This document shows, in pieces, positions 29,424-38,926 of a DNA stretch of 64,000 nucleotides. A program made the position numbers and the translations under genes. The stretch comes from Campylobacter mucosalis (GTDB lineage Bacteria; Campylobacterota; Campylobacteria; Campylobacterales; Campylobacteraceae), in the NCBI RefSeq assembly GCF_013372205.1, contig NZ_CP053831.1, positions 1,364,001 to 1,428,000 on the forward strand. The letters run 5' to 3'. Under the pieces are notes generated by a model. That model did not search any database. It was not told the DNA's origin and was given only the letters and a program-made list of their open reading frames with translations. How positions within the stretch are numbered: position 1 is the stretch's first letter; each line of letters starts with the position of its first letter.

Positions 29424-30350
29424 ATGAAATACGCATTTATCTTTGCAGGACAGGGTTCTCAAAGTGTCGGTATGGGGCTTGAATTTTACGAAAATTTCGC
29501 CCCTTGCCGTGAGTTGCTTGGCGAGGCTAGTGAGTATTTAAAGATCGATTTTAAACACCTACTTTTTAGCCAAAACGAGCTTTTAAGCCAAAGTGAATTT
29601 ACCCAACCAGCTATCGTTTTAAACGCACTTATGAGCTATCTTGCTTTAAACGAGAATATTTCGCCAGTCCAGAAATTTAGCCTAGGGCACTCTCTTGGCG
29701 AGTTTAGTGCTTTGGCTGTAAATGGTGCTTTTGATTTTAAAGACGCCATAAAGCTTGTAAATTTGCGTGGTAAGTTTATGCAAGAGGCTTGTGATGGCAA
29801 GGGTGCTGGTATGATGGTTTTGCTTGGGCTTGATGATAGCGTGGTTGAGAAAATTTGCAGTGAAGCTAGAAATGAAGGCAAAAGCGTCTATGCTGCAAAC
29901 TACAACTGCGACGGACAAATCGTGGTAGCAGGGCTAAAAGATGATTTATCAAGCCTAGAAGCCACATTTAAAGGTGCTGGTGCAAAACGCGCTATGCTTC
30001 TTGATATGTCAGTGGCGTCTCATTGTCCGATTTTAAAACCAGCTAGCGACGCCCTGTTTAGCGAACTTGGCAAGTATTTAAATGATAGCTTTTTACCGGT
30101 TATCTCAAACGTAAATGCCAAATTTTACACCACAAAAGACGAAGCAAAAGAGCTTTTAAAAGACCAGCTAACAAGCCCAGTGCTTTATAAACAAAGCATT
30201 AAAAATCACGAAAACGATGTTGATTGTTTCATTGAGCTTGGATCAAAAATTTTAAGCGGTATGAATAAAAAAATTACGCAAAAACCAACTTTAAGCATTA
30301 CAGATTTGGCTTCACTTGATGAAGCTGTGAAATTTTTGGAGGGCAAATGA
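29424..30350 (+). CDS. fabD: malonyl-CoA:ACP transacylase
   Basis: Loads malonyl groups onto acyl carrier protein for fatty-acid synthesis, 308 residues from the ATG at 29424 (MKYAFIFAGQGSQSVGMG). An ATG two codons earlier is also in frame. The catalytic Ser lies in GHSLGEFSALA (about 90), the second site is in the SVASHCPIL stretch, and the final domain has PVLYKQSIKNHENDV. Its stop overlaps mtnN (ATGA). Confidence 0.96.
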   Translation: MKYAFIFAGQGSQSVGMGLEFYENFAPCRELLGEASEYLKIDFKHLLFSQNELLSQSEFTQPAIVLNALMSYLALNENISPVQKFSLGHSLGEFSALAVNGAFDFKDAIKLVNLRGKFMQEACDGKGAGMMVLLGLDDSVVEKICSEARNEGKSVYAANYNCDGQIVVAGLKDDLSSLEATFKGAGAKRAMLLDMSVASHCPILKPASDALFSELGKYLNDSFLPVISNVNAKFYTTKDEAKELLKDQLTSPVLYKQSIKNHENDVDCFIELGSKILSGMNKKITQKPTLSITDLASLDEAVKFLEGK

Positions 30351-31030
30351 TAGCGATTTTAGGCGCAATGAATGAAGAGATCACACCGATTTTAGAGCGT
30401 GTAGGCGAGTATAAAACTATCAACTACGCAAACAACTCATTTTACAAAGCAAACTACAAAGGCAAGGATTTAATCATCGCCTACTCAAAAATAGGCAAGG
30501 TAAATTCAAGCCTAACCGCAACCCTGCTTATAGAAAAATTTGGGGCAAAAACGCTACTTTTTAGCGGTGTAGCAGGTGCGTTAAATGAAAATTTAAAGAT
30601 TGGCGAATTAATTTACGCTACAAGTCTAGCTCAGCACGACCTTGATATAACGGCGTTTGGACACCCATACGGATATGTGCCGGGGGTTGAAATTTTTGCT
30701 AAAACTGATGAGGGTTTAAATGCCCTAGCTCTTAAAATTGCACAAAAAAGAGGGCTAAAACTAACAGGCGGTATCATCGCAACAGGCGATCAGTTTGTGT
30801 GTAGCAGTGAGAAAAAATCGTGGATAAAAGCAATGTTTAAAGCAGACGCCGTTGAGATGGAAGGAGCTAGTGTAGCTCAGGTTTGTGCTCAGCTAAACGT
30901 GCCATTTTTCGTGCTTCGTGCGATTAGTGACGAGGCAAATGGCTCGGCTGAGTTTGATTTTGATGAGTTTTTGCACAGCTCGGCTAAAATTTCAGCCGAT
31001 TTTGTGCTAGAAATGGTAGAAAATTTATGA
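30347..31030 (+). CDS. mtnN: 5'-methylthioadenosine/S-adenosylhomocysteine nucleosidase
   Basis: Hydrolyses MTA, S-adenosylhomocysteine and, in this lineage, aminodeoxyfutalosine of the menaquinone route; 227 residues. Starts MIAILGAMNEEI, with the substrate region AVEMEGASVAQVC and catalytic Asp in LRAISDEANGSAEFDF. Overlaps fabD and the TtcA-like gene by four bases on each side. Confidence 0.97.
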   Translation: MIAILGAMNEEITPILERVGEYKTINYANNSFYKANYKGKDLIIAYSKIGKVNSSLTATLLIEKFGAKTLLFSGVAGALNENLKIGELIYATSLAQHDLDITAFGHPYGYVPGVEIFAKTDEGLNALALKIAQKRGLKLTGGIIATGDQFVCSSEKKSWIKAMFKADAVEMEGASVAQVCAQLNVPFFVLRAISDEANGSAEFDFDEFLHSSAKISADFVLEMVENL

Positions 31031-31788
31031 TAGATTTAAGCAAAAAGCTTTTAAGTATCGTTGGGCGAACGAACGCAAAATACAAAATGGTTTGCGGTGG
31101 CGATAAAATTTTGCTAGGTCTTAGTGGCGGCAAAGACAGCCTTGCTCTTGCTTTTGTGCTAAAACATATGCAAAATGTAACGCCAGAGAAATTTGAGTTT
31201 AAAGCTGTAACTTTAAGCTATGGTATGGGCGAGGATTACGGGTATTTGACAAAATTTTGCAATGAACACGGCATAGAACACGAGGTCATTGATAGCTCAA
31301 TTTTTGAAATTTCAAAGGATAAAATCCGTAAGAATTCTAGCTTTTGTAGCTTTTTTAGTCGTATGAGGCGTGGGTATCTTTACACATACGCCCAAAAACA
31401 CGGCTTTAATAAACTAGCCATAGCTCATCATCTTGATGATGCAGCTGAGAGCTTTTTTATGAACTTTACCTACAACGGCGCGTTAAGAACCCTTGCACCA
31501 AAATATACAGCTAAAAACGGCATTGAAGTTATTCGTCCATTTATCTATGTGCGTGAGCGGGCTTTGCGTGAAAATGCCATTCGCAACGAGCTTTTTGTCA
31601 TCGGCGATGAGGCTTGTCCGGCGATGAGATTTGATGTAAAAATGCCACACGCAAGAAGTGAAACAAAAGAGCTTTTAGCACAGCTTGAAAAGCAAAATCC
31701 AAAGCTATTTACAAGCTTAAAAGCAGCCTTTGAAAATATCCACTTAAACACATTTTTTGACCCAAAAAATAGCTGTGATGATGAGTAG
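31027..31788 (+). CDS. TtcA-like PP-loop tRNA thiolation protein
   Basis: Member of the TtcA/TilS PP-loop family, 253 residues, that in its best-known form 2-thiolates C32 of tRNA. The ATP loop is LSGGKDSLAL (32-41) and AIAHHLDDAAESFFMN follows. The TtcA cluster motif before SRxRRG normally has two cysteines (CxxC). Here Cys107 is kept but residue 110 is Phe (FCSFFSRMRRG). A further Cys197 (DEACPAM) stands where a third ligand could be. The iron-sulfur chemistry may therefore differ. It is coupled to mtnN by ATGA. Confidence 0.8.
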   Translation: MIDLSKKLLSIVGRTNAKYKMVCGGDKILLGLSGGKDSLALAFVLKHMQNVTPEKFEFKAVTLSYGMGEDYGYLTKFCNEHGIEHEVIDSSIFEISKDKIRKNSSFCSFFSRMRRGYLYTYAQKHGFNKLAIAHHLDDAAESFFMNFTYNGALRTLAPKYTAKNGIEVIRPFIYVRERALRENAIRNELFVIGDEACPAMRFDVKMPHARSETKELLAQLEKQNPKLFTSLKAAFENIHLNTFFDPKNSCDDE

Positions 31789-31870
31789 TGGGATAGCCCC
31801 CTACTCTACCACTTTATCTAAATTTATGAAAATTTCAGTAGTATAACAAAAATCCAAAATAGGAGTAAAA

Positions 31871-32767
31871 ATGCAAAAATCCATACAAAAAATGACTGAT
31901 GTAATGGCAAAATTTGTAGGATATAGTGGCAAGGTTTTACCTGATGACATAACTGCAAAGCTAGAAGAACTCAGCAAAAAAGAGAGTAGTGAACTGGCAA
32001 AAACCATATATAAAACGATGTTTGAAAATCAAAAACTAGCAAAACAGCTAGATCGTCCGTCGTGTCAGGATACTGGGGTTATTCAGTTTTTTCTAAAGTG
32101 TGGAGCAAATTTCCCACTCATTGGCGAACTTGAGCAAATACTCATAAACTCGGTACTAAAAGCGACAAAAGAGGCTCCATTAAGGCACAACAGCGTCGAA
32201 ACATTTGATGAGTATAACACAGGTAAAAATGTCGGCAAAGATACTCCGTCTATATTTTGGGAGATTGAGCCAAACAGCGATAAATGCGAGATTTACACCT
32301 ATATGGCGGGCGGGGGTTGTAGTCTGCCTGGTAAAGCTACGGTCTTAATGCCTGGAATGGGCTATGAAGGCGTGATTAAATTTGTAATGGATATAATGAC
32401 AAGCTACGGCATAAACGCCTGTCCTCCGCTACTTGTTGGCGTTGGCGTTGGAACTTCTATCGATGTTGCGTCACTTTTGTCAAAAAAGGCACTCCTACGA
32501 CCGATTGGGACACAAAATCCAAATGAACGTGCTGCAAAAACCGAAAAACTGCTTGAAGATGGTATAAACTCAATAGGCTTAGGACCACAAGGGATGAGTG
32601 GTTCTAGCTCCGTAATGGGCGTTCATATCGAAAATTCTGCACGTCATCCGTCAGTTATAGCAGTTGCTGTAAATGTGGGCTGTTGGTCGCATAGAAAGGG
32701 GCATATCATCTGGGATAGCAACCTAAATTTTAGCATTAAATCGCACAAGGAGTTTAGCTATGAGTAA
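31871..32767 (+). CDS. class I fumarate hydratase, alpha subunit
   Basis: Iron-sulfur hydro-lyase subunit, 298 residues, of the two-subunit fumarase / L-tartrate dehydratase family. Candidate 4Fe-4S ligands are Cys65 (DRPSCQDTG), Cys184 ([13 protein letters not shown]) and Cys271 ([10 protein letters not shown]). [15 protein letters not shown] is another family stretch. A TATAAC-like -10 and AGGAG precede the ATG. Fumarate hydratase in the TCA cycle is most likely, because no tartrate transport or regulator genes are nearby, but tartrate dehydratase cannot be excluded by reading alone. Confidence 0.85.
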   Translation: MQKSIQKMTDVMAKFVGYSGKVLPDDITAKLEELSKKESSELAKTIYKTMFENQKLAKQLDRPSCQDTGVIQFFLKCGANFPLIGELEQILINSVLKATKEAPLRHNSVETFDEYNTGKNVGKDTPSIFWEIEPNSDKCEIYTYMAGGGCSLPGKATVLMPGMGYEGVIKFVMDIMTSYGINACPPLLVGVGVGTSIDVASLLSKKALLRPIGTQNPNERAAKTEKLLEDGINSIGLGPQGMSGSSSVMGVHIENSARHPSVIAVAVNVGCWSHRKGHIIWDSNLNFSIKSHKEFSYE

Positions 32768-33371
32768 GAAAATTTTAAAAACACCAATAAAGGCTGAGGA
32801 TTTAGCAGACATAAAAGCTGGAGACATTATATATCTAAGCGGAAATATCGTAACCTGTCGCGACGTGGCACATAGACGCGTGGTAGAAGAGGGGCGAGAG
32901 TTGCCACTTGATATAAATGGTGGTGCAATACTTCACGCTGGTCCTATCATACGAAAATTAGGCGAAGATAGCTACGAAATCGTATCTGTGGGGCCCACAA
33001 CAAGCATGAGAATGGAAAAATTTGAGTATGAGCTTATCAAAAAAACAGGCGTAAGGCTCATCGTAGGTAAAGGCGGAATGGGCGATGAAACTATGCGTGG
33101 ATGTGCGGAATTTAAGGCACTTCACTGCGTATTTCCAGCAGGATGTGCGGTCATAGCAGCAACTCAGGTCGAGGAGATACAGAGTGCTGATTGGATGGAG
33201 CTTGGTATGCCAGAAACCCTTTGGAACTGCAAAGTTAAAGAATTTGGACCACTTATAGTATCAATCGACACTCACGGCAACAACCTCTTTGAGCAAAATA
33301 AAGTAGATTTTAACAAGAAAAAAGACAAAGCTCTAAGCGAAATCACAAAACAGGTTGGATTTATAAAATAA
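32760..33371 (+). CDS. class I fumarate hydratase, beta subunit
   Basis: C-terminal catalytic partner, 203 residues, overlapping the alpha gene by eight bases. Visible motifs are [58 protein letters not shown] and the [10 protein letters not shown] loop. Oxygen-labile class I enzymes suit a microaerobic or anaerobic lifestyle; C. jejuni instead relies on class II FumC. Confidence 0.87.
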   Translation: MSKKILKTPIKAEDLADIKAGDIIYLSGNIVTCRDVAHRRVVEEGRELPLDINGGAILHAGPIIRKLGEDSYEIVSVGPTTSMRMEKFEYELIKKTGVRLIVGKGGMGDETMRGCAEFKALHCVFPAGCAVIAATQVEEIQSADWMELGMPETLWNCKVKEFGPLIVSIDTHGNNLFEQNKVDFNKKKDKALSEITKQVGFIK

Positions 33372-33374
33372 AAA

Positions 33375-33397
33375 ATGGCACAAATTTATTGTGCCAT
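33375..33397. terminator. bidirectional terminator between fumarase and glycosyltransferase
   Basis: ATGGCACAA, a five-base loop and TTGTGCCAT form a perfect nine-pair stem. On the minus strand it is followed by TTTTTATTTTA, and on the plus strand by AGCTATTTTA, so it best serves the minus-strand gene and probably both convergent genes. Confidence 0.8.
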
Positions 33398-33410
33398 AGC
33401 TATTTTAAAA

Positions 33411-34179
33411 TCATCGTTTTGTAAAAATCCTTGTAAAAATTTTATTTTTTAAACGCTGTAAAATCCGCCTAAAACGATATGAAACGCCACCGATTTTTTT
33501 CATTTTTTGCTTTCTTACGACTGCCTTTTGCTCTGCAAAATTTAGTCTTTCTTGTGTGCCAATTGATGAGTTTGCCCCGTCTTTATCAGTTGTTAAAATC
33601 ACATCTTTGTTTAAGGTGTAAATTTTTAAACCACTTAACTCGTAAAATTGTAGCCACATATCAGCTTCTAGGATTATTGGCGTATTTAGCTTTAAAAGCT
33701 TAGCTGCAGCCATTTTTGTGATGATATAGCCGTGTGTTCTAGAGCCTGATGAGAATTTATAAAGGCGTAAATTTTCATCAATTTTGAGTATTAGATTTTT
33801 AAAACAAGCACCATCAAGTTGCATTAAGCAAACTAGCTCAAAGTCATCTTTTTTTGATAAAAACTTATCAATTTTGGCTAAAATTTCACAAAATTCATCG
33901 CTAAAACCAGCATCATCTTCAAGGATTAGGGCATAAGGGATGTTCTCATCTATCATTTTTTGATAGATTTTTAAATGACTTAATGCACAACCTATTTCAC
34001 CCTTTGTTAAAAAGCAGTTTTTATAATCATATACGAGCTTAAAAAGCTCACTTTCACTAATACCCCCCCCCATAGACGCCATTTATAAACTCATAGTCAA
34101 GGCTAAAACAGCTAAAATTTTTAACAAAATCATCTCTTTTTTGAGTGTCTTTTTCTAAATTTATGACAAAAATTTTCAT
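33411..34179 (-). CDS. GT25 glycosyltransferase, phase-variable, OFF here
   Basis: Lipooligosaccharide-type glycosyltransferase family 25. The ATG at 34179 starts [18 protein letters not shown] and reads to NGVYGGGY, then stops after 40 residues. The 769-base span is not a multiple of three because a run of nine G (34063-34071) lies at that point. With eight or eleven G the frame would continue as GVYGGGISESELFKLV, giving 255 residues for eight. The rest carries the family motifs GCALSHLKIYQKMI and YALILEDDAGF, plus TTDKDGANSS. The start overlaps the uvrA stop (ATGA). The base-rich tail is Arg/Lys-rich. It is a contingency gene, not a dead pseudogene, on this evidence. Confidence 0.85.
34063..34071 (-). 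repeat. 9-G homopolymer contingency tract
   Basis: Nine C on the plus strand, G on the coding strand, at codon 37-39 of the GT25 gene. Such tracts slip at high rates in Campylobacter. At nine G the gene is out of frame. Confidence 0.9.
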
Positions 34180-36992
34180 TTTTTTAGCTCCTCTTCTAAA
34201 AATTTACCAGTGTATGAGCCAGTTTTTTTGTGATTTTTAGCAAGCTCTTTTACGCTTCCTGTTGCGATGATACGACCGCCTTTTGCACCGCCTTCTGGTC
34301 CCATATCTACGATATAATCGCAGTTTTTAATAATATCCATATTATGCTCAATCACAAAAACAGAGTTACCCAAATCAACCAAGTGTTCAAGCACCAAACA
34401 AAGGCGATTTACATCTGCAAAGTGAAGTCCGGTCGTAGGCTCATCAAGGATATAAAGGGTCTTGCCAGTGTCGCTTCTACTTAGCTCTTTTGCCAGTTTT
34501 ACACGCTGTGCCTCGCCTCCGCTTAAAGTCGTAGCATTTTGCCCAAGCGTGATATAGCCAAGCCCAACATCAACAAGGGTTTTAAGTTTAGCATAAATTT
34601 TTGGCACCGCTTTAAAAAACTCTAACGCATCATCAATACTCATATCTAGCACATCGGCGATTGACTTGCCTTTATACGTTATTTCAAGCGTTTGAGCGTT
34701 GTAGCGTGTGCCTTTACAAGCGTCACAAATGACCATTACATCAGGCAAAAAGTGCATCTCTATCTTTATCTCGCCCTCGCCACCGCACTTCTCGCAACGC
34801 CCACCTTTGACGTTAAAACTAAATCTGCCGATTTTATACCCACGAAGCTTTGCCTCTTTTGTGTTAGCAAAAAGTGTGCGAATTTCATCCATTACGCCGG
34901 TATAAGTGGCTGGATTTGAGCGTGGCGTGCGACCTATTGGGCTTTGATCAAGATAAATTACTTTATCTAGTTTTTCAAGTCCAGTGATACTTGCCCCTGC
35001 GACCTTTTTTACCTTTCTAGCACGATTTAACTCCTCTTGTGCGACTGGCAAAAGTGTTTGAAGTATGAGTGAGCTTTTGCCAGAGCCTGAAACGCCAGTT
35101 ATGCCGACTAGATTTTTAAGTGGGAATTTTGCACTTAAATTTTTTATGTTGTTGATATTTACGTTTGAAATTTCTATCCAACTTTCTTGTTTTCGGTTTT
35201 TTTGGTAGTTTATATCAGCTTCGCCGTTTAGGTATTTTGCCGTTTGCGTGTGAGTTTTAAGCAGTTCATCATAAGTGCCAGAAAATATAACTGAGCCTCC
35301 AAACTTACCAGCCCCCTCACCGATATCAACGATAAAATCGGCTTCTTTGATGGTCTTTTTATCGTGCTCTACGACTATTACAGAGTTGCCTTTAAGTTGC
35401 AGATTTCGCAAGGTTTTAATAAGTTTTAGCGTGTCCCTTTCGTGAAGTCCGATACTTGGCTCATCAAGCACATACATAACCCCACTTAGACCGCTACCTA
35501 TCTGACTTGCGATGCGAATTCTCTGAGCCTCGCCACCACTAATCGTCCTTGCATCACGCCCCAAAGAGAGATAACCAAGCCCAACATCAAATAAAAAATA
35601 AAGCCTTTCGTTTATCTCCTTTAAAATCGGCGTTGCTATCATCATCTCTTGTGAATTTAAGTAGCTAAAATTTTTCTCATTTGAAAAAAACGCCACGCAA
35701 TCTTCAATACTCATATCTAAAATTTCGCCAAGTCCAAGCCCTGCTACTTTTACAGCCAAACTTTGCGGTTTTAAGCGGTGTCCGTTGCAATTTGAGCAAA
35801 TTTTCTCGCTCATATATTCATCTAAATATTTTTCGCTGTTTAAAAGCTCGTAAGAAATTTTAACCGCGCCCTCAAAAGTGCGAGTTAATCGGTGTCTTTT
35901 CCATAAAAACTCAACTGGCTTTGCGTTGCCATAAAGCACTAAGCGTCTTTCATCATCGCTTAAATCATAAAACGCCGTTTTGGTATTTATGTCGTTTTGT
36001 TCGCAAAATGCTAGTAAAAATTTGTTGTAATAGCTCATATTATAGCCGTGCATAGTTTTTACAGCACCAGCTTCAATGCTCTTATCCTCGTCTAAAATTT
36101 TACTCATATCAAGGCTGTAACGAATACCTAAGCCGTCACAATGCTCACACGCACCTTTTGGGCTGTTAAAGCTAAAACTAAGCGGTTCAAGCGGAGTAAA
36201 TGAAATTTTGCAGTCAAAACAGGCCAAATGTTCGCTGTAATGAATAAATTTTTGCGTAAGTCCAAGCTCATCGGCATTTGAAATTTCAACTTCAACTTCG
36301 CCGTAGCTCTCATTTAACGCCTTTTCAACATCTTGTGCTAATCTAACGCTATTTTCATCGCTAATTACAAGGCGGTCAATGACAACTTTTATCGTGTGTT
36401 TTTTAGTCTTTGCAAGCTCTATCTCTTCATCCAAACGCACCATAACGCCATCAATTAACGCCCTAACAAAGCCCTTTGCTCTTAAATTTTCAATCAAATC
36501 AGCAAATGTGCCTTTTTTTTCGCGAATCAAAGGTGCATAAATAACAACTTTTGCGTCATTTGGTAACTTTGAAATTTCATTTATAATGTCTTGCGAACTC
36601 ATTTTTGAGATAGGCTTACCACATTGGTGGCAGTGCTGAGTGCCGATTCTTGCGTATAAAAGTCGCAAATAATCATAAATTTCAGTTATCGTACCAACCG
36701 TTGAGCGTGGGTTTTTTGAAGTCGTCTTTTGATCAATGGCAATAGCAGGAGTAAGACCTTCAATCTTATCAACATCAGGCTTACCAACCCTATCTAAAAA
36801 CTGCCTAGCATAGCTACTAAGACTCTCAATATAACGCCTTTGCCCCTCTGCATAAAGCGTATCAAACGCCAAAGTGCTTTTGCCAGAGCCAGAAAGCCCC
36901 GTAAAAACCACGAGTTTGTTTTTTGGAATTTCTAAATTGATATCTTTTAGGTTATGCTCACGTGCACCAAAAATTTTAATTGTATCATTCAT
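34176..36992 (-). CDS. uvrA: excinuclease ABC subunit A
   Basis: Damage-recognition ATPase of nucleotide excision repair, 938 residues. Two ABC modules: Walker [10 protein letters not shown] (33-41) and GVSGSGKSS (about 635), and signatures ISGGEAQR and LSGGEAQR. Zinc modules are visible as [20 protein letters not shown] and [20 protein letters not shown], the second being the DNA-contact finger. Length and motifs are complete. Its stop overlaps the phase-variable glycosyltransferase, so the latter is probably read from the uvrA message. Confidence 0.98.
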   Translation of the reverse strand: MNDTIKIFGAREHNLKDINLEIPKNKLVVFTGLSGSGKSTLAFDTLYAEGQRRYIESLSSYARQFLDRVGKPDVDKIEGLTPAIAIDQKTTSKNPRSTVGTITEIYDYLRLLYARIGTQHCHQCGKPISKMSSQDIINEISKLPNDAKVVIYAPLIREKKGTFADLIENLRAKGFVRALIDGVMVRLDEEIELAKTKKHTIKVVIDRLVISDENSVRLAQDVEKALNESYGEVEVEISNADELGLTQKFIHYSEHLACFDCKISFTPLEPLSFSFNSPKGACEHCDGLGIRYSLDMSKILDEDKSIEAGAVKTMHGYNMSYYNKFLLAFCEQNDINTKTAFYDLSDDERRLVLYGNAKPVEFLWKRHRLTRTFEGAVKISYELLNSEKYLDEYMSEKICSNCNGHRLKPQSLAVKVAGLGLGEILDMSIEDCVAFFSNEKNFSYLNSQEMMIATPILKEINERLYFLFDVGLGYLSLGRDARTISGGEAQRIRIASQIGSGLSGVMYVLDEPSIGLHERDTLKLIKTLRNLQLKGNSVIVVEHDKKTIKEADFIVDIGEGAGKFGGSVIFSGTYDELLKTHTQTAKYLNGEADINYQKNRKQESWIEISNVNINNIKNLSAKFPLKNLVGITGVSGSGKSSLILQTLLPVAQEELNRARKVKKVAGASITGLEKLDKVIYLDQSPIGRTPRSNPATYTGVMDEIRTLFANTKEAKLRGYKIGRFSFNVKGGRCEKCGGEGEIKIEMHFLPDVMVICDACKGTRYNAQTLEITYKGKSIADVLDMSIDDALEFFKAVPKIYAKLKTLVDVGLGYITLGQNATTLSGGEAQRVKLAKELSRSDTGKTLYILDEPTTGLHFADVNRLCLVLEHLVDLGNSVFVIEHNMDIIKNCDYIVDMGPEGGAKGGRIIATGSVKELAKNHKKTGSYTGKFLEEELKK

Positions 36993-37049
36993 TATTTTGC
37001 CTTGTAAATTTCAAATCTGATATTTTAATACAAAAGCGGTAAATATTTT

Positions 37050-37073
37050 ATAAGGCGGATCTAACCGCCTTAT
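37050..37073 (-). terminator. hairpin after dsbI
   Basis: ATAAGGCGG, a six-base loop and CCGCCTTAT form a nine-pair stem two bases beyond the dsbI stop. The following T-run is weak on the minus strand (AAAATATTT), so termination efficiency is uncertain. Confidence 0.65.
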
Positions 37074-37074
37074 T

Positions 37075-38589
37075 TTATTTTAGAGTGTAAAGTATGTTTT
37101 TGCTGTTTTCGTATGAGAGAATTTCTAAATTTTGCCCATTTATCACGAGTCCTCTTGCGTTTTTAATCTCGCTAGGAAAAGCTATCGTTTTTACAACACT
37201 TTCGCTTGCTAAATCTATAAGCACAATTACGTTGTGATTTTTACTCATAGCATATAAAACGCCGTCTTTATGCACCATAGATGTTATATAAAGATCGCCT
37301 AAATTCTTACTCTCTTTTAAATTCGCGCTTGGGCTAAACTCGCCTGAAAGCTGTCTATCTTTGGCTAAAATTTTTGATATCACTAGGCTTTTTTGATCCT
37401 TGTTATTTGGTAGAGTTGCTGTGTAGATATATTTTCCATCAGTTGCAACGGCTCCAATATGAAAGAATTTAGCCCTAACCGTATCAATCCTACCTCTGCC
37501 AAGACCCTTGCCTTGACCCTCAAATTTATCATTACCACGCACAAAATCAGCATATTGTAAAGCATCGTCAGCTTTGTCATTTTTAGCAAATCTTAGATAG
37601 CTTTTATTTGAGCCCATAAGCATAAATTTATCGTCCATAAACGGCACAATGCCAATTATTGGATCAATTGTAGCTGAAAAATAAGGGTCTATCTCAAAGT
37701 CGCTTTTTACGCTTAAATTTTCATCAGCAAAAAACACTTCCCACTTTGAGCTTACAACGTACTCTCCATTTATTAGGCTTAATGAATTTAGCGGTTTTTG
37801 TATGTTAAATTCACGTTTTGATACAATTTGCAAATTCTCATCTATATTTAGTGGAGCATTTGCGTGTTCGTTATCAAATTTCACACCAAGTTTTTCACTC
37901 GCAGGAGCAAACGCATAGTCTGGATTTCTTACATCTCTTTTACCTAAAAATGAGATCGTGCTCCAATGTTTTTTATATCCACTATCATCCCAAATGATAT
38001 ACTTTTTATCAAGTGTAAAACGCACCGGATCGCCCTGTCCGTAGTATGGCGGAATGCCTGTACTAACAAAGGCTTGGAATACGTTTGAAGCAATTATTAG
38101 TGCAACAACTACAAATCCCAAACGCACTGGTGTGCAAAATTCTCTGACACTCTTATCACCCTGCTCTGCTTCAAATGCACTAAATTTTGGTGCAAAGAAA
38201 AACATAATACCAAGCAACAACACAACAGCCCAAAAAACTATCTCAGCCCAAAAATATGTATGTATGCCAAAAACTGCCAGTCCAAACCCTTGATCAAGGT
38301 CGCGTCCAGCGTGGTTGCCAAAGTGTGCTAACGACTGCCAAAGACCAAAAGCAGTCATAACCAAAAGAGTTGCTAGGTATTTTGCTTTCATGCCATAGCG
38401 AACGATAAAAAGTGCCATAACACCTATAAATATCATCGCTTCACGTTGCCCCCAACAAAGCGTGCAAGGGCTATCTTTAAGCACGTAGCCAAAGTATAAA
38501 TTTGCGATCCCAACTGGAAGTAAGATTATTAAAAATCCAGCAAGAAACATCAAGCCGTAGAAAAATTTCGCTTTTTTAATCTCGTTCAT
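37075..38589 (-). CDS. dsbI: DsbI-type disulfide oxidoreductase with C-terminal propeller
   Basis: Inner-membrane thiol oxidase of the DsbB family, 504 residues. The N-terminal part has several membrane helices and the redox pair in SPCTLCWGQRE (Cys37 and Cys40 region). A long periplasmic C-terminal domain from about 190 looks like a beta-propeller (KYIYTATLPNNKDQKS, DGVLYAMSKNHNVIVLIDL). This two-part design and the small upstream gene match the dba-dsbI operon of C. jejuni and H. pylori, where DsbI serves particular periplasmic substrates. Ribosome site AAGGAG. Confidence 0.92.
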   Translation of the reverse strand: MNEIKKAKFFYGLMFLAGFLIILLPVGIANLYFGYVLKDSPCTLCWGQREAMIFIGVMALFIVRYGMKAKYLATLLVMTAFGLWQSLAHFGNHAGRDLDQGFGLAVFGIHTYFWAEIVFWAVVLLLGIMFFFAPKFSAFEAEQGDKSVREFCTPVRLGFVVVALIIASNVFQAFVSTGIPPYYGQGDPVRFTLDKKYIIWDDSGYKKHWSTISFLGKRDVRNPDYAFAPASEKLGVKFDNEHANAPLNIDENLQIVSKREFNIQKPLNSLSLINGEYVVSSKWEVFFADENLSVKSDFEIDPYFSATIDPIIGIVPFMDDKFMLMGSNKSYLRFAKNDKADDALQYADFVRGNDKFEGQGKGLGRGRIDTVRAKFFHIGAVATDGKYIYTATLPNNKDQKSLVISKILAKDRQLSGEFSPSANLKESKNLGDLYITSMVHKDGVLYAMSKNHNVIVLIDLASESVVKTIAFPSEIKNARGLVINGQNLEILSYENSKNILYTLK

Positions 38590-38598
38590 CTTTGCTCC

Positions 38599-38766
38599 TT
38601 ACAGATTCATATGTGTTAAAAGGTTGCTTGATTTAGCACCTATATACATAATGAGCATGAATAGCCATGAGGCTACAACTAGACCGAATGCAAGTTTTTC
38701 TTTTTCTGGCTTAATGATAACTAGTATCACTGCAATAAGCACTAATAAAAGCTGTAAAAACTCCAT
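38599..38766 (-). CDS. dba: small membrane protein Dba
   Basis: A 55-residue hydrophobic protein, MEFLQLLLVLIAVILVIIKP at the start, with two membrane segments (about 3-18 and 26-44) split by a charged KPEKEK turn, ending LLTHMNL. It lies nine bases upstream of dsbI on the same strand and is preceded by AAGGGGAA. Size, layout and position match Dba, whose presence is linked to DsbI function in C. jejuni. Identification rests mainly on context. Confidence 0.82.
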   Translation of the reverse strand: MEFLQLLLVLIAVILVIIKPEKEKLAFGLVVASWLFMLIMYIGAKSSNLLTHMNL

Positions 38767-38926
38767 TATTTCCCCTTAATTGTAAAATTTTGTTGTTCGA
38801 AGGTCAGCATTATACTTTAAATTCCTTAAATATCTATTTGATAAATAGTATTATTTACCCACTTTATCACCAAATGATAGTTTAATTTTTATTTTTATAA
38901 AATAGCGAAAATTTCAAGGATCTAAA

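Noticed and set aside
29196-29462. Ser/Thr/Val-rich and His/Arg-rich antisense frames over the slyD tail
   Set aside because: Produced by the repetitive His/Gly/Cys codons of SlyD read backwards.
33411-34082. Glycosyltransferase start at 34082 (MASMGGG)
   Set aside because: The start lies across the G-tract in a region that encodes INGVYGG in the other frame. The real N-terminus is upstream at 34179.
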